A stretch of 45,002 nt of DNA, taken from NCBI GenBank assembly GCA_004562765.1, contig SFRL01000035.1, positions 1 through 45,002 of the forward strand, in the 5' to 3' direction. The stretch is from a bacterium. GTDB lineage: Bacteria > Bacillota > Clostridia > Lachnospirales > Lachnospiraceae. The notes beneath the pieces are model-generated. The model worked only from the letters and a program-made list of their open reading frames with translations, did no database searches and was not told where the DNA came from. Made by a program: the position numbers and the translations under genes. This document shows positions 16,658-25,592 of the stretch, piece by piece (the stretch's first letter is position 1; every line of letters starts with the position of its first letter).

Positions 16658-17899
16658 TTAATCTAAAGGATATTTGTCAGTCAATGTCTTAACGATCGCC
16701 TTTGCAGCAGGTACAGCGCTCTCGCCCTCTTTGATGAGCATTGCGATCGCCTCTGCGATCTTGTCCATGTCATCGGTATTCATGCCGCGGCTGGTGACAG
16801 AAGGTGTACCGATACGGATACCGCTGGTCACAAACGGCTTCTGGGGATCATTGGGGATCGTGTTCTTGTTCGCTGTGATATTTGCGTCATCCAGCAGCTT
16901 CTCGACAGCCTTTCCGGTCAGCTCAAAGGGTGTCAGATCGATCAGCATCAGATGGTTGTCCGTACCGTCAGAAACGATCTTGATCCCCCGGGACTGCAAG
17001 CCCTTGCAAAGTGCCTGTGCGTTGTCGATGATACCCTGCTGATATACCTTGAAGGACGGCTGCAGCGCCTCCTGGAAGCAGACTGCCTTCGCTGCGATCA
17101 CATGCATCAGCGGACCGCCCTGAATTCCGGGGAAGATCGCCTTGTTAAACTTGTACTTGTCCGCAGTCTCCTGCTTGCCGCAGAGGATCATACCGCCTCT
17201 CGGTCCACGCAGAGTCTTGTGTGTCGTTGTTGTCACAACATCTGCATAGGGAATGGGGCTCGGATGAAGTCCTGCTGCCACCAGACCTGCGATGTGTGCC
17301 ATATCTACGAAAAGGATCGCGCCAACCTCGTCAGCGATCTCACGGAATTTCTTGAAATCAATGGTTCTTGCATATGCGGAGGCGCCTGCGATGATCATCT
17401 TCGGCTTGCACTCCTTTGCGATAGCCATGACATTGTCATAGTCGATCACACCGTCATCATTTACACCGTAAGGTACGATGTTGAAATAAGTTCCGGAAAA
17501 ATTGACCGGGCTTCCGTGTGTCAGATGTCCGCCGTGGTCTAAGTTCATACCCATTACGGTATCACCGGGCTGTAAGCAGGCGAACTGCACTGCCATATTT
17601 GCCTGTGCACCGGAATGAGGCTGTACATTTACATACTCAGCGCCAAAAAGCTTTTTCGCACGCTCTCTTGCAAGCTCCTCCACGACATCCACACAATCGC
17701 AGCCACCGTAATAGCGGTGTCCGGGATATCCTTCCGCATACTTGTTTGTCATAACGCTTCCCATTGCAGACATAACTGCATGGCTCACCCAGTTCTCGGA
17801 TGCGATCAGCTCAATATGGCTGTTCTGTCTGTCACTCTCTGCCTGAATCGCTGCCGCCACTTCGGGGTCAACGGTCTTGATGTCATCCATTGTGTACAT
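16658..17899 (-). CDS. glyA: Serine hydroxymethyltransferase
   Basis: PLP enzyme of 413 residues. It converts serine and tetrahydrofolate to glycine and 5,10-methylene-THF, the main source of one-carbon units. The N-terminus has IELIASENWVS, and YAEGYPGHRYYGGCDCVD is the substrate-binding segment. The PLP lysine is in VVTTTTHKTLRGPRGG, and FVDMAHIAGLVAAG supplies the PLP-contacting Asp and His. The start follows AATAGGAGGGAAAGATT. A hairpin lies just upstream (17925-17952). SerS is directly downstream and secDF upstream, all on the same strand without a strong terminator. Confidence 0.97.
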   Translation of the reverse strand: MYTMDDIKTVDPEVAAAIQAESDRQNSHIELIASENWVSHAVMSAMGSVMTNKYAEGYPGHRYYGGCDCVDVVEELARERAKKLFGAEYVNVQPHSGAQANMAVQFACLQPGDTVMGMNLDHGGHLTHGSPVNFSGTYFNIVPYGVNDDGVIDYDNVMAIAKECKPKMIIAGASAYARTIDFKKFREIADEVGAILFVDMAHIAGLVAAGLHPSPIPYADVVTTTTHKTLRGPRGGMILCGKQETADKYKFNKAIFPGIQGGPLMHVIAAKAVCFQEALQPSFKVYQQGIIDNAQALCKGLQSRGIKIVSDGTDNHLMLIDLTPFELTGKAVEKLLDDANITANKNTIPNDPQKPFVTSGIRIGTPSVTSRGMNTDDMDKIAEAIAMLIKEGESAVPAAKAIVKTLTDKYPLD

Positions 17900-17924
17900 A
17901 ATCTTTCCCTCCTATTATCATTTA

Positions 17925-17952
17925 GGGCAATCGGTAATGCCACCGGTTGCCC
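17925..17952 (-). other. Hairpin upstream of glyA
   Basis: The arms GGGCAACCGGT and ACCGATTGCCC (one mismatch or wobble) surround a 6-base loop, and no T tract follows on the minus strand. It lies between the secDF stop and the glyA ribosome site. It could be an RNA-processing or stability element separating the two halves of the transcript. It is not a convincing terminator. Confidence 0.5.
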
Positions 17953-17973
17953 TTCCAACTCAAATGAATCAAA

Positions 17974-20130
17974 CTATTTCTTTTTACCGACCTTATTAAA
18001 ATGAATCTTCATGTCAAACCACAGATTTGTGGAAATGCATACAGAAGAAAACAGTCCGGCTACGATACCTACCATCAGCGGAAGTGAGAAGTCCTTGATG
18101 GATGCAACACCCATGATGTACAGTAACAATACCATTACAAAGGTGGTCACGGATGTATTGATTGAACGGGACAACGTCTGCGTCACACTCTTGTCAGCGA
18201 TCTCCGCCAGTTCCTCTTTTGATACGCGGGCACGACCACGGATATTCTCACGCACACGGTCAAATACGACGATCGTATCATTGATAGAATAACCAAGGAT
18301 CGTCAGCATAACCGCGATGAACGTAGAGCCGACAGAAATACGAACCAGCGCGTAACTTGCAAGCACGAGCATGATATCATGGATCAGTGCAAGCACAGAT
18401 GCGGATGCAAAACGGAAATCCTGGAAACGGAACGCAATGTAGATCATGATCAGGATCACTGCAATGATCACTGCGATAACCGCATCACTCGTCATCTCTG
18501 AGCTGATGGTTGAACTGATGGACTGTGAAGAGATCGTGTTCTCATCCACGCCATACTTGTCAACAAATACCTGGTTAAATGCCTCGCGCTCTTCAAGATT
18601 CAGATTTCTTGTCTTGAAGATGACACCGTTGCTGTCGGCAACCTTCTGTACATAAACATCAGAATCGCCTGTAATATCCATTACTAAAGGAACCATCTCG
18701 GAATCGATCTGCTCTAACGTATACTCCTCATTGAAGTAAACCGTATTGGATGTACCGCCGACAAACTCAAGACTTAAATTCAACGCGCCATCGCCGCTTG
18801 CGCTGTGCACGCCCATACCGATAAATCCGGCTGCGATACATGCGACCGCAATCACATAAAATACCGGGCGACGCTTTGTAAAGTTGATCGTCTTTAACTC
18901 CTTTGCCTTGCCGTAGAATTTCACATCCTTCACGCCAATGCCGTACAAAGAGTAAACAACATATCTGGTCACGAACAGTGATGTGATCAGCGAAACGATA
19001 ATACTGATCGCCAGTGTGTATGCAAATCCCTTAACTGTACCGGAACCCTTCCATGCAAGAATTGCTGCCACGATCAGGGTGGTCACGTTACCATCGACGA
19101 TGGCTGAGGTTGCCTTCTTGAAACCATCCTTCATTGCGTTAAATACGCTCTTTCCTGCGGAAAGTTCTTCTCGGATACGACCGTAGATAACAACGTTTGC
19201 GTCAACCGCCATACCAATACCGAGGATGATACCTGCGATACCGGGCAGCGTCAGTGTAATATCAAACCAGTAGATCACTGCGATGGTCAGTGTGGAATAG
19301 ATCACCAGCGCAACTGCTGCTGCCGCACCTAATACCCAGTAATATGCGATCATGAAAATAATGATAAGTACCAGACCGATCAGCGCTGCCTTTAATGCAG
19401 AAGACATTGCCTCAGCACCAAGCTGTGCACCTACAACCTGAGACTCTAACTCGGACAGTTCCAGAGACAGAGAACCGATACGGATCTGTGAAGCGAGCTG
19501 AGAAGCCTCATCATAATTCGCCATACCCGTGATCTGTGCCTTACCGCCGCTGATCTGTGACTGAACAACCGGATTACTGATGACTGCACCGTCATAGATG
19601 ATCGGGAGATTATTTCCGATGTTCGCGCCTGTCATCTCAGAGAATGTCTCTGCTGCCTCATCGCTAAGTACTAAATCTACGCAATATGCGTTGTTTCCTG
19701 TGTTATCCTTATAAGTACCGGCCTGTGCATCCACGACATCATCACCGGTCATAAATACGTTACCATCCGGATCGCAGAACTGCAGGGAACCCGGTTTACC
19801 CAGATCCTCTAAAATATCATTTGCATCCGTCACGCCGGGAATCTCAATACAGATACGGTCATCACCGCTCTGGTATACAGTTGCCTCTGTACTGTAAGAC
19901 TCAATACGTCTCTGCAGCTTGTAGATGGTATCACTCATCTGCTCTGCAGTTGCATCCTCATCCTCTACCTGATAGGTGATGCTGACACCACCTGCCAGAT
20001 CAAGACCCAGAGTAATGTTCTGACCTGCGCCCTTACCTGTACTTGAAAGAATGATCGATGCGTAATAGCTGAGTGCCACAACGACAGCCAGTACGACTGC
20101 CAGAATCGCTACGCTCTTGTTCTTCTTCAT
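17974..20130 (-). CDS. secDF: Fused protein translocase subunit SecDF
   Basis: Membrane protein of 718 residues that uses the proton gradient to help pull secreted proteins through SecYEG. The SecD half has an N-terminal membrane segment, GLDLAGGVSITYQ, a large extracytoplasmic domain (about 45-230), and a six-helix bundle containing GIILGIGMAVDANVVIYGR. The SecF half (from about 415) repeats this plan, with LSLEFVGGTSN and SINDTIVVFDRVREN. Many bacteria encode SecD and SecF separately; the fusion occurs in several Firmicutes. The ribosome site GAGAGGAAACAAGTC is intact. It starts 19 bases after scfB. That neighbourhood, SCIFF plus maturase plus SecDF, is familiar in Clostridia and hints that the peptide is exported or is linked to secretion. 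Confidence 0.95.
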   Translation of the reverse strand: MKKNKSVAILAVVLAVVVALSYYASIILSSTGKGAGQNITLGLDLAGGVSITYQVEDEDATAEQMSDTIYKLQRRIESYSTEATVYQSGDDRICIEIPGVTDANDILEDLGKPGSLQFCDPDGNVFMTGDDVVDAQAGTYKDNTGNNAYCVDLVLSDEAAETFSEMTGANIGNNLPIIYDGAVISNPVVQSQISGGKAQITGMANYDEASQLASQIRIGSLSLELSELESQVVGAQLGAEAMSSALKAALIGLVLIIIFMIAYYWVLGAAAAVALVIYSTLTIAVIYWFDITLTLPGIAGIILGIGMAVDANVVIYGRIREELSAGKSVFNAMKDGFKKATSAIVDGNVTTLIVAAILAWKGSGTVKGFAYTLAISIIVSLITSLFVTRYVVYSLYGIGVKDVKFYGKAKELKTINFTKRRPVFYVIAVACIAAGFIGMGVHSASGDGALNLSLEFVGGTSNTVYFNEEYTLEQIDSEMVPLVMDITGDSDVYVQKVADSNGVIFKTRNLNLEEREAFNQVFVDKYGVDENTISSQSISSTISSEMTSDAVIAVIIAVILIMIYIAFRFQDFRFASASVLALIHDIMLVLASYALVRISVGSTFIAVMLTILGYSINDTIVVFDRVRENIRGRARVSKEELAEIADKSVTQTLSRSINTSVTTFVMVLLLYIMGVASIKDFSLPLMVGIVAGLFSSVCISTNLWFDMKIHFNKVGKKK

Positions 20131-20149
20131 GACTTGTTTCCTCTCTTTT

Positions 20150-21511
20150 TTAGTCTTCTTGTGCGAGTGCCGCCTTGATCATGATCGCACACTCCACACG
20201 TTTCTTTTGCAGCGCACATCCGATGTCGTATGCGTCATGGATGCTGCCATGGAAGTTGTAAGAATTTGCCGCGCAACCTCCGCTGCAATAAAATCTTGCA
20301 AAACAATTCTTGCATTTTTCCTTGGAATACACATTGCAGGACTTGAAATCTGCCACGATCTCATCGTGTTTCACGCCCTCATATACATTTCCAAGATAGA
20401 ATTTCTCGTTGCCAACAAACTGATGGCACGGATAGAGGTCACCCCAGGGTGTTACGGCCAGATATTCTGTACCCGAACCGCAGCCTGACAGACGTTTTGC
20501 CACGCAGGGGCCGCCCTCTAAATCTATCATAAAATGGAAGAAATTGAAATCCTCTCCATTTTTATGCCGCTTTATCATCTCCTGCGCCAGCTTGTCATAT
20601 TCCTCATACAGCCGGGGCAGATCCTCCTCACGGATCGCATAATCAGCAGTATCCGGTGCCACCACCGGCTCCACGGAGATCTGTTTAAATCCCAGATCTG
20701 CCAGATGCATCACATCCTCGGCAAAATCCAGATTGTGATGAGTAAATGTTCCGCGCACATAGTAGCGCTCCTGATTTCTGCTGTCCGCAAACTTCTTATA
20801 TTTAGGCACTACCAGATCATAGCTGCCGGAACCGTTCGGGAACGGACGCATAAAGTTATGTACCTCGGGTCGCCCGTCAATGCTCAGCACGACATTGTCC
20901 ATCTCACGGTTTGCGAACTCCATGATATCGTCGTTCAAAAGAACACCGTTCGTCGTCAGTGTAAAGCGGAATTTCTTGTCATGCTCCTTTTCCAGGCTGC
21001 GACCATAGGCGACCAGGTCCTTGACCACCTGAAAATTCAGTGTCGGCTCGCCGCCAAAGAAATCCACTTCCAGATTCCGTCTGTTTCCACTGGAAGCAAC
21101 CAGAAAATCCAACGCTGCCTTTCCTACCTCGTAGGACATCAGCTCACGCTTTCCGTGATATTCGCCCTCCTCCGCAAAGCAGTATTTGCAGGCAAGATTA
21201 CAGTCATGAGCAATGTGCAGGCACAGTGCCTTTACGACCGTCGGGCGGTTTTTGCCGAGTTCCTCAATGTATCCTTCGTATTCATCCGGTGTAAACAGTT
21301 CTTTGTTGGCGATCAGCTCCTCGATCTCCGAGAGCGCCTCGTCGATCTCTGCCGCCTCATATTTATCTGACAGCTGCGCCCTGATCTCCTCCGGCAAATG
21401 TCCTTCGTACAGGCCGATGACCTCGTACATCAGCTCGTCCACCACGTGGATCGCACCGCTGTTCACATCCAGAACGATATTATAGCCATTGTTCTGATAC
21501 TGATGAATCAC
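20150..21511 (-). CDS. scfB: SCIFF radical SAM maturase
   Basis: Radical SAM/SPASM enzyme of 453 residues. It installs thioether crosslinks from cysteine sulfur to non-alpha carbons of partner residues in the SCIFF ranthipeptide. An N-terminal peptide-binding (RRE-like) region covers about 1-90. The radical SAM cluster cysteines are 104, 108 and 111 in CNLACKYC, and FFGGEPTLNF is the glycine-rich SAM-binding motif. The C-terminal SPASM region carries the auxiliary-cluster cysteines: CGSGTEYLAVTPWGDLYPC, CNVYSKEKCKNCF and YCSGGCAANS. The precursor gene lies 87 bases upstream, with a hairpin between them that could set unequal expression. SecDF follows. The pairing with the recognisable peptide makes the assignment firm. 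Confidence 0.95.
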   Translation of the reverse strand: MIHQYQNNGYNIVLDVNSGAIHVVDELMYEVIGLYEGHLPEEIRAQLSDKYEAAEIDEALSEIEELIANKELFTPDEYEGYIEELGKNRPTVVKALCLHIAHDCNLACKYCFAEEGEYHGKRELMSYEVGKAALDFLVASSGNRRNLEVDFFGGEPTLNFQVVKDLVAYGRSLEKEHDKKFRFTLTTNGVLLNDDIMEFANREMDNVVLSIDGRPEVHNFMRPFPNGSGSYDLVVPKYKKFADSRNQERYYVRGTFTHHNLDFAEDVMHLADLGFKQISVEPVVAPDTADYAIREEDLPRLYEEYDKLAQEMIKRHKNGEDFNFFHFMIDLEGGPCVAKRLSGCGSGTEYLAVTPWGDLYPCHQFVGNEKFYLGNVYEGVKHDEIVADFKSCNVYSKEKCKNCFARFYCSGGCAANSYNFHGSIHDAYDIGCALQKKRVECAIMIKAALAQED

Positions 21512-21542
21512 TGTATCGTATATCCTTTCTTATAGACAGTTC

Positions 21543-21571
21543 AGAGACCGTCCGCAACGCGAACGGTCTCT
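21543..21571 (-). terminator. Attenuating hairpin between scfA and scfB
   Basis: AGAGACCGT pairs with ACGGTCTCT, extended by GCG/CGC across a mismatch, in the scfA-scfB gap. The sequence after it on the minus strand lacks a T run, so it is at most a partial terminator or a processing and stability hairpin. It would let the small precursor be made in excess over its enzyme. Confidence 0.55.
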
Positions 21572-21598
21572 TAGAAAATCTTTTTTGTTTACAGAATA

Positions 21599-21742
21599 TT
21601 ATTTGCACTGCTCGCAGGTCTGATTTCCTACGGTGCAGGAAGTCTTACATGCTGACTGGCAAGAGGTCTGGCACTCACCGCAGCCGCCCTTCTTTACCGT
21701 GTTCTGTAACTTTCTTGTGTTTAATGTCTGTACGTGCTTCAT
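21599..21742 (-). CDS. scfA: SCIFF ranthipeptide precursor
   Basis: Peptide of 47 residues. It begins MKHVQTLNTRKLQNTVKKGG, the conserved SCIFF leader, and continues into a Cys-rich core with CGECQTSCQ, SACKTSC, TVGNQTCEQCK. Cysteines are at 21, 24, 28, 32, 36, 43 and 46: seven, where the family name refers to six, so Cys46 near the very end is extra. The Thr and Ser between the cysteines are the expected thioether partners. The ribosome site GAAAGGAGCG lies just upstream, and a strong promoter (TTGAAG, 17 bases, TATAAT) precedes it. The maturase scfB is next in the operon. The role of SCIFF peptides is unsettled; quorum-type signalling has been proposed for ranthipeptides. Confidence 0.95.
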   Translation of the reverse strand: MKHVQTLNTRKLQNTVKKGGCGECQTSCQSACKTSCTVGNQTCEQCK

Positions 21743-21777
21743 AATTTTTTCGCTCCTTTCAGCAATACCTAGGGTGC

Positions 21778-21806
21778 ATTATAGCATATCCGCCGACAGA
21801 CTTCAA
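21778..21806 (-). promoter_or_regulatory. Promoter of the scfA operon
   Basis: On the minus strand TTGAAG (21806-21801), a 17-base spacer and a perfect TATAAT (21783-21778) lie 36 bases before the scfA start codon. This is a strong vegetative-type promoter, fitting an abundant small peptide transcript. Confidence 0.8.
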
Positions 21807-21962
21807 CTGTTATTTTTCCGCTTCTTCTGCCATTTGATTCCTGCACCTTCACTTCATATGATGCAGACAATGATGCAGACCTTACTTTGCCTTATACATG
21901 TCAAAAAAACCAATAAATCAGCGACATAATCCAAAATTTTGTGCAATTGTTATAAATATTGA

Positions 21963-21990
21963 TTGTTTTTATCACAAAATATGTTACAAT
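21963..21990 (+). promoter_or_regulatory. Promoter of the EAL-domain gene
   Basis: TTGTTT (21963-21968), a 16-base spacer and TACAAT (21985-21990) lie on the plus strand, 35 bases before the chosen start codon. The promoter region is AT-rich and is shared back-to-back with the scfA upstream region. Confidence 0.5.
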
Positions 21991-22025
21991 AGCCTTAGAA
22001 TAATTAACGAATGGGAATGATAATT

Positions 22026-23693
22026 ATGGAAAAAACCATTGATCCACAACGAAAATATATACTGGACAAGCTGTACCAGGCTTTTGAAGTTGTATCCGAG
22101 GGTTCCTATGTGTATTTGTGCGACATGAAATACGACTATTCCAAGTGGTCCGCCGAGGCCGTGCAATACTTTGGACTTCCCGGAGAATATATGTACCACG
22201 CCGGTGACATCTGGGAAGAACATATACATCCGGATGACCAGCTCAACTATCACAAGAGTATTGAGGACATATTCTCCGGCATGGATCAGGGCCACGATAT
22301 GCAGTACCGCTCGAGGGACCGCATGGGAAGATATGTTGTCTGCACGTGTCGCGGGACTGTTCTGTGGGATGCCGATGGCAAGCCTGATTATTTTGTCGGC
22401 AATATAAGAAATCACGGATCCGTAAACAGTATGGATTCCCTGACAGGCTTTCAGAATCAGTTCGGATTGTTTGAGCACCTGAATGTGCTCTACAGCAAGC
22501 AGGAAAAAGCCAACATTATGATGATCGGAGTTGGCCATTTTGCAACGATCAACGAAATGTGGGGCTATGATTTTGGAAATATCGTCATACATAAGCTGGT
22601 CCAGCGTTTGAAAGAGCAATTCAGAAACGAAGGAGTTCTCTATCGCGTAAGCGGTGTGAAATTCGTCTTGCTCTCATCTACGCTTTCTCTGGAAGAGATG
22701 AGCAAGCGCTATGAAATCCTCAAAAAAGAAATATCAGAAAAGCTTGAGGTGGATGGATATCATCCAAATCTGCAGATTTACGGAAGTGCGTTGGAAGTAA
22801 AAATGTTCCAGATCAATCCGCAGGCCATGTTCTCCTGTCTGGAATATGCATACAACATTTCAAAAGAACGCGGAAACGGGGAATTTCATGTTTTCAAAGA
22901 TGAAATTGACGAAAACAGATCCAGCCTTTTGACACTCATCAATGTGATCCGCAAAAGCATTTTAAACGACTGTGACGATTTTATACTTTACTATCAGCCG
23001 ATCGTATATACCCAGACAGGAAAATTGCGCGGTGCAGAAGCGCTGCTCCGATGGCAAAACGCGGAATATGGTCTGGTTCCGCCCAATCGTTTCATTCCTA
23101 TCATAGAAAATGATCCGGCATTTGTTCAGCTGGGAGAGTGGATCCTGCAAAAGGCGATGACCGATACAAAGCCACTTCTGCAAACGCACTCCGATTTTGA
23201 ATTACATGTCAATGTGTCGTATGAGCAGCTCCGACAGGACTCTTTTGTATCATCGGTCAAAAACATCCTTGACGAAACCGGTTATCCTGCAAAAAATCTC
23301 TGTCTGGAGATCACGGAGAGATGTCGTCTCATCGATGTAAAGAGGCTCACCGCCATCGTATCAGAACTGCGTTCGATCGGCGTCTGCTTTGCAATGGATG
23401 ATTTTGGAACCGGATATTCTTCCATGGATATCTTAAACCGGCTGGAATGTGAGATCGTCAAGATTGACAAGGTGTTTGTTGATAATATTACCAATGACGC
23501 AAAAGATGCCAAATTGATCAGCGCGATCAATCAAATGGCGGAAATCTATGGTTCCAATGCCTGTGTGGAGGGTGTCGAAAGTGAGGAGCAATACGAGATC
23601 GTCAGAGAATGCGGAGTCAGTTCGATCCAGGGATATTACTTCTCCAAGCCGTTACCGGTTGAAACATTTTTTGAAAAATATGTAACTGAATAG
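22026..23693 (+). CDS. PAS-GGDEF(degenerate)-EAL protein, probable c-di-GMP phosphodiesterase
   Basis: Cytosolic signalling protein of about 555 residues. A PAS-like N-terminus (about 15-120; WSAEAVQYFGLPGEYMY) is followed by a GGDEF-fold domain (about 125-290; DSLTGFQNQFGLFEHL). There the catalytic GGDEF is replaced by SGVKF, so no cyclase activity is expected. The C-terminal EAL domain (about 300-555) keeps the residues needed for c-di-GMP hydrolysis: AEALLRW, the Asn in HVNVSYEQL, LEITE, MDDFGTGYSS, IVKIDK, EGVES and QGYYFSKPL. It is therefore a likely phosphodiesterase, with the GGDEF relic perhaps as a regulatory module. ATG 22026 is preferred over ATG 22011 because GGGA lies at a usable distance, though the ribosome site is weak either way. 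Confidence 0.88.
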   Translation: MEKTIDPQRKYILDKLYQAFEVVSEGSYVYLCDMKYDYSKWSAEAVQYFGLPGEYMYHAGDIWEEHIHPDDQLNYHKSIEDIFSGMDQGHDMQYRSRDRMGRYVVCTCRGTVLWDADGKPDYFVGNIRNHGSVNSMDSLTGFQNQFGLFEHLNVLYSKQEKANIMMIGVGHFATINEMWGYDFGNIVIHKLVQRLKEQFRNEGVLYRVSGVKFVLLSSTLSLEEMSKRYEILKKEISEKLEVDGYHPNLQIYGSALEVKMFQINPQAMFSCLEYAYNISKERGNGEFHVFKDEIDENRSSLLTLINVIRKSILNDCDDFILYYQPIVYTQTGKLRGAEALLRWQNAEYGLVPPNRFIPIIENDPAFVQLGEWILQKAMTDTKPLLQTHSDFELHVNVSYEQLRQDSFVSSVKNILDETGYPAKNLCLEITERCRLIDVKRLTAIVSELRSIGVCFAMDDFGTGYSSMDILNRLECEIVKIDKVFVDNITNDAKDAKLISAINQMAEIYGSNACVEGVESEEQYEIVRECGVSSIQGYYFSKPLPVETFFEKYVTE

Positions 23694-23712
23694 GTTTTCG
23701 AGTATTACGTCA

Positions 23713-23751
23713 AAAACAGTGCAGAACGGCTTCTTCGCTCTGCACTGTTTT
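23713..23751. terminator. Bidirectional terminator
   Basis: AAAACAGTGCAGA and TCTGCACTGTTTT form a 13-pair stem around a 13-base loop. Terminal T runs are present on both strands. It lies between the converging EAL gene and the YrzE-like gene. Confidence 0.85.
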
Positions 23752-23758
23752 TACATCT

Positions 23759-24133
23759 TCAACTGATCATTCCTCCCGCGGTTGCCGACAGCAGGCACAA
23801 CACCATCGTCGAGAGCAAACGCACCGGCTCCGCATCTAGCCCCTGATGCAAAAACACTCCCACCAGAAGCAGGACACCGTAATAGAGCGCACCCATGAGA
23901 AGACCCCACAGATATTTTTTCACGCCTGTCTTTTTTCCGATCAGAAAACCGCCGAAAAATCCTGCAATAATGTAGATCGCTATGATGGCACCGTTTACTA
24001 CCGGCTCTGTCAGATCCATCTTATACATGAGAAATGCCAGCAGCAAGAGTAACATACCGGTAATGATATACATCGTCACCAAAATCACAAGAACCGGTAT
24101 GAGCATCGATTCTTTTCGTGTCTGTCGTTCCAT
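23759..24133 (-). CDS. Small four-helix membrane protein, YrzE/TIGR04086-like
   Basis: Protein of 124 residues with four strongly hydrophobic segments (about 11-37, 45-65, 72-95 and 100-123) and a short charged N-terminus. The pattern of a glycine-rich second helix (GFFGGFLIGKKTGVKKYLWG) and a final AGG near the end resembles the TIGR04086 (YrzE) membrane proteins of Firmicutes. Those often sit near Sec genes or the SCIFF locus, as here. The function is not known. The start follows GGGGAGGACATTCT. It is the last gene of the minus-strand run from ileS or glgP and faces the bidirectional terminator. Confidence 0.65.
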   Translation of the reverse strand: MERQTRKESMLIPVLVILVTMYIITGMLLLLLAFLMYKMDLTEPVVNGAIIAIYIIAGFFGGFLIGKKTGVKKYLWGLLMGALYYGVLLLVGVFLHQGLDAEPVRLLSTMVLCLLSATAGGMIS

Positions 24134-24197
24134 AGAATGTCCTCCCCAACATATATTTGTCCTAGTGGTACAATCTATGCAGGGTTCGTCCGAAATA

Positions 24198-25049
24198 TTA
24201 CAGTGCCTTTATATACCGCACCATCGATTTTTCACCGATCTTCACCATTCCTGTCCGATCAAACGAAAGTTTCTCCATCACTCTGTGACTCGCCGTGTTC
24301 TCCGGTTCCACAAAACAATTGAGCGTCCCAAAATCCGACAGATTCGCGCGGGCAAATGCGATGAGTTTTTCACAGACCTCCGTCGCATAGCCCTGTCTCT
24401 GATAAGGCACACCGATGATATAACCCATCTCCAGCACGATCTCATCACCCAGATCCTGATGGGAAAATCCGGCGCGTCCGATCAATTCACCGCTCTCCCG
24501 GTCACACACAAGCCACATGCCATAGCCGTAAAAGCGATACATTTTATCAATATAATCTCTTGTATACTGTTCCTCCCGCGGACGCTCATAGAGCGGTTCC
24601 GTGTAATCCGTGATACCGGGCTGTGCATACAGCGCAAACAGGTCATCCAGATCATCCAGCGTGATCTCCCTCAGATAGCAGCGCTCCGTCACCACCGTGA
24701 TCCAAGGTAATCCCTGTGCGCGCTTCATGATGCGATCCAGAAACTGCACATCGACCTCCTCGAAGCCCTCAACGAGAATATCTGCATCCGAAATCACAGA
24801 TCCAAAGCCCACTGTTGCCATCTTTGTTTCCTTCGCTAATGCCAATGTTTGTATTGTTCCTGCCAAAAGGACCGTAGATTCCGGTTTCGGCGGGGTTTGA
24901 CCCGTATCAAGCTCTATAAGCGTAACGCCCGCCCCGGGAAGCTCCCGAAGCAGGCGTTTCAACTCATCATCTGCCGCCTCACTGGCTCGATAGCAGACAT
25001 ATTCAATACTTTTCGCAGATCGGAACAGTTCTTGTTCCCGGCCTAGCAT
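24198..25049 (-). CDS. HAD-remnant / GNAT N-acetyltransferase fusion
   Basis: Protein of 283 residues. The C-terminal part (about 120-283) is a GNAT acetyltransferase of the RimJ/RimL type: LREITLDDLDDLFALY, GELIGRAGFS, EMGYIIGVPYQRQGYATEV as the acetyl-CoA loop, and FVEPENTASHRVMEKLSF. The N-terminal ~110 residues (ELPGAGVTLIELDT, TVLLAGTIQTLALAKETKM, ADILVEGFEEVDVQFLDR) look like the C-terminal half of a HAD phosphatase. Its nucleophile region is absent, so that part is probably a relic or a binding module. The ATG overlaps the cyclophilin stop (ATGCTAG), which fixes the start and shows translational coupling. The acetylated substrate is unknown. Confidence 0.75.
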   Translation of the reverse strand: MLGREQELFRSAKSIEYVCYRASEAADDELKRLLRELPGAGVTLIELDTGQTPPKPESTVLLAGTIQTLALAKETKMATVGFGSVISDADILVEGFEEVDVQFLDRIMKRAQGLPWITVVTERCYLREITLDDLDDLFALYAQPGITDYTEPLYERPREEQYTRDYIDKMYRFYGYGMWLVCDRESGELIGRAGFSHQDLGDEIVLEMGYIIGVPYQRQGYATEVCEKLIAFARANLSDFGTLNCFVEPENTASHRVMEKLSFDRTGMVKIGEKSMVRYIKAL

Positions 25050-25567
25050 TTCTCCGGTTCCGGGTAATCCACGCCAAAGGTTTCTACCGTCACCTTTGCC
25101 ATCTTCTGCTCCTCCATCGGACGGTCGGAATAATCCGTATTTACCCTTGCGATCTTGTCAACGACTTCCAGGCCCTCGATGACCTTACCGAAAGCAGCAT
25201 ACTCACCGTCTAAGTGCGGGCTGGTCTCATGCATGATAAAAAACTGGCTGCCTGCGGAGTCGGGGATCATGGTTCTTGCCATGGAAAGGACACCGGGTGT
25301 GTGCTTTAAGTCATTTTTGAAACCGTTATGAGAAAACTCGCCCTTGATGCTATATCCGGGACCACCCATTCCGGTGCCGTCCGGATCGCCGCCCTGGATC
25401 ATAAATCCGGGGATCACACGGTGAAAGATCACACCATCATAATAGCCTTTTTTGATCAGGCTGATAAAATTGTTTACGGTATTCGGCGCGATCTCAGGAT
25501 ATAATTCCGCCTTCATGATATCGCCGTTTTCCATCTCGATCGTCACGATCGGATTCTGATTTGCCAT
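25043..25567 (-). CDS. Cyclophilin-type peptidyl-prolyl cis-trans isomerase
   Basis: Cytoplasmic cyclophilin of 174 residues without a signal peptide. It speeds proline isomerisation during protein folding. The catalytic Arg is in VIFHRVIPGFMIQGGD, the substrate pocket in SAGSQFFIMH, and HLDGEYAAFGKVIEGLEVVD closes the barrel. It follows glgP after 25 bases and overlaps the GNAT gene by 7, so all three share a transcript. Confidence 0.94.
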   Translation of the reverse strand: MANQNPIVTIEMENGDIMKAELYPEIAPNTVNNFISLIKKGYYDGVIFHRVIPGFMIQGGDPDGTGMGGPGYSIKGEFSHNGFKNDLKHTPGVLSMARTMIPDSAGSQFFIMHETSPHLDGEYAAFGKVIEGLEVVDKIARVNTDYSDRPMEEQKMAKVTVETFGVDYPEPEKC

Positions 25568-25592
25568 TATTTGTTCTCCTTAATTCTAAAGA

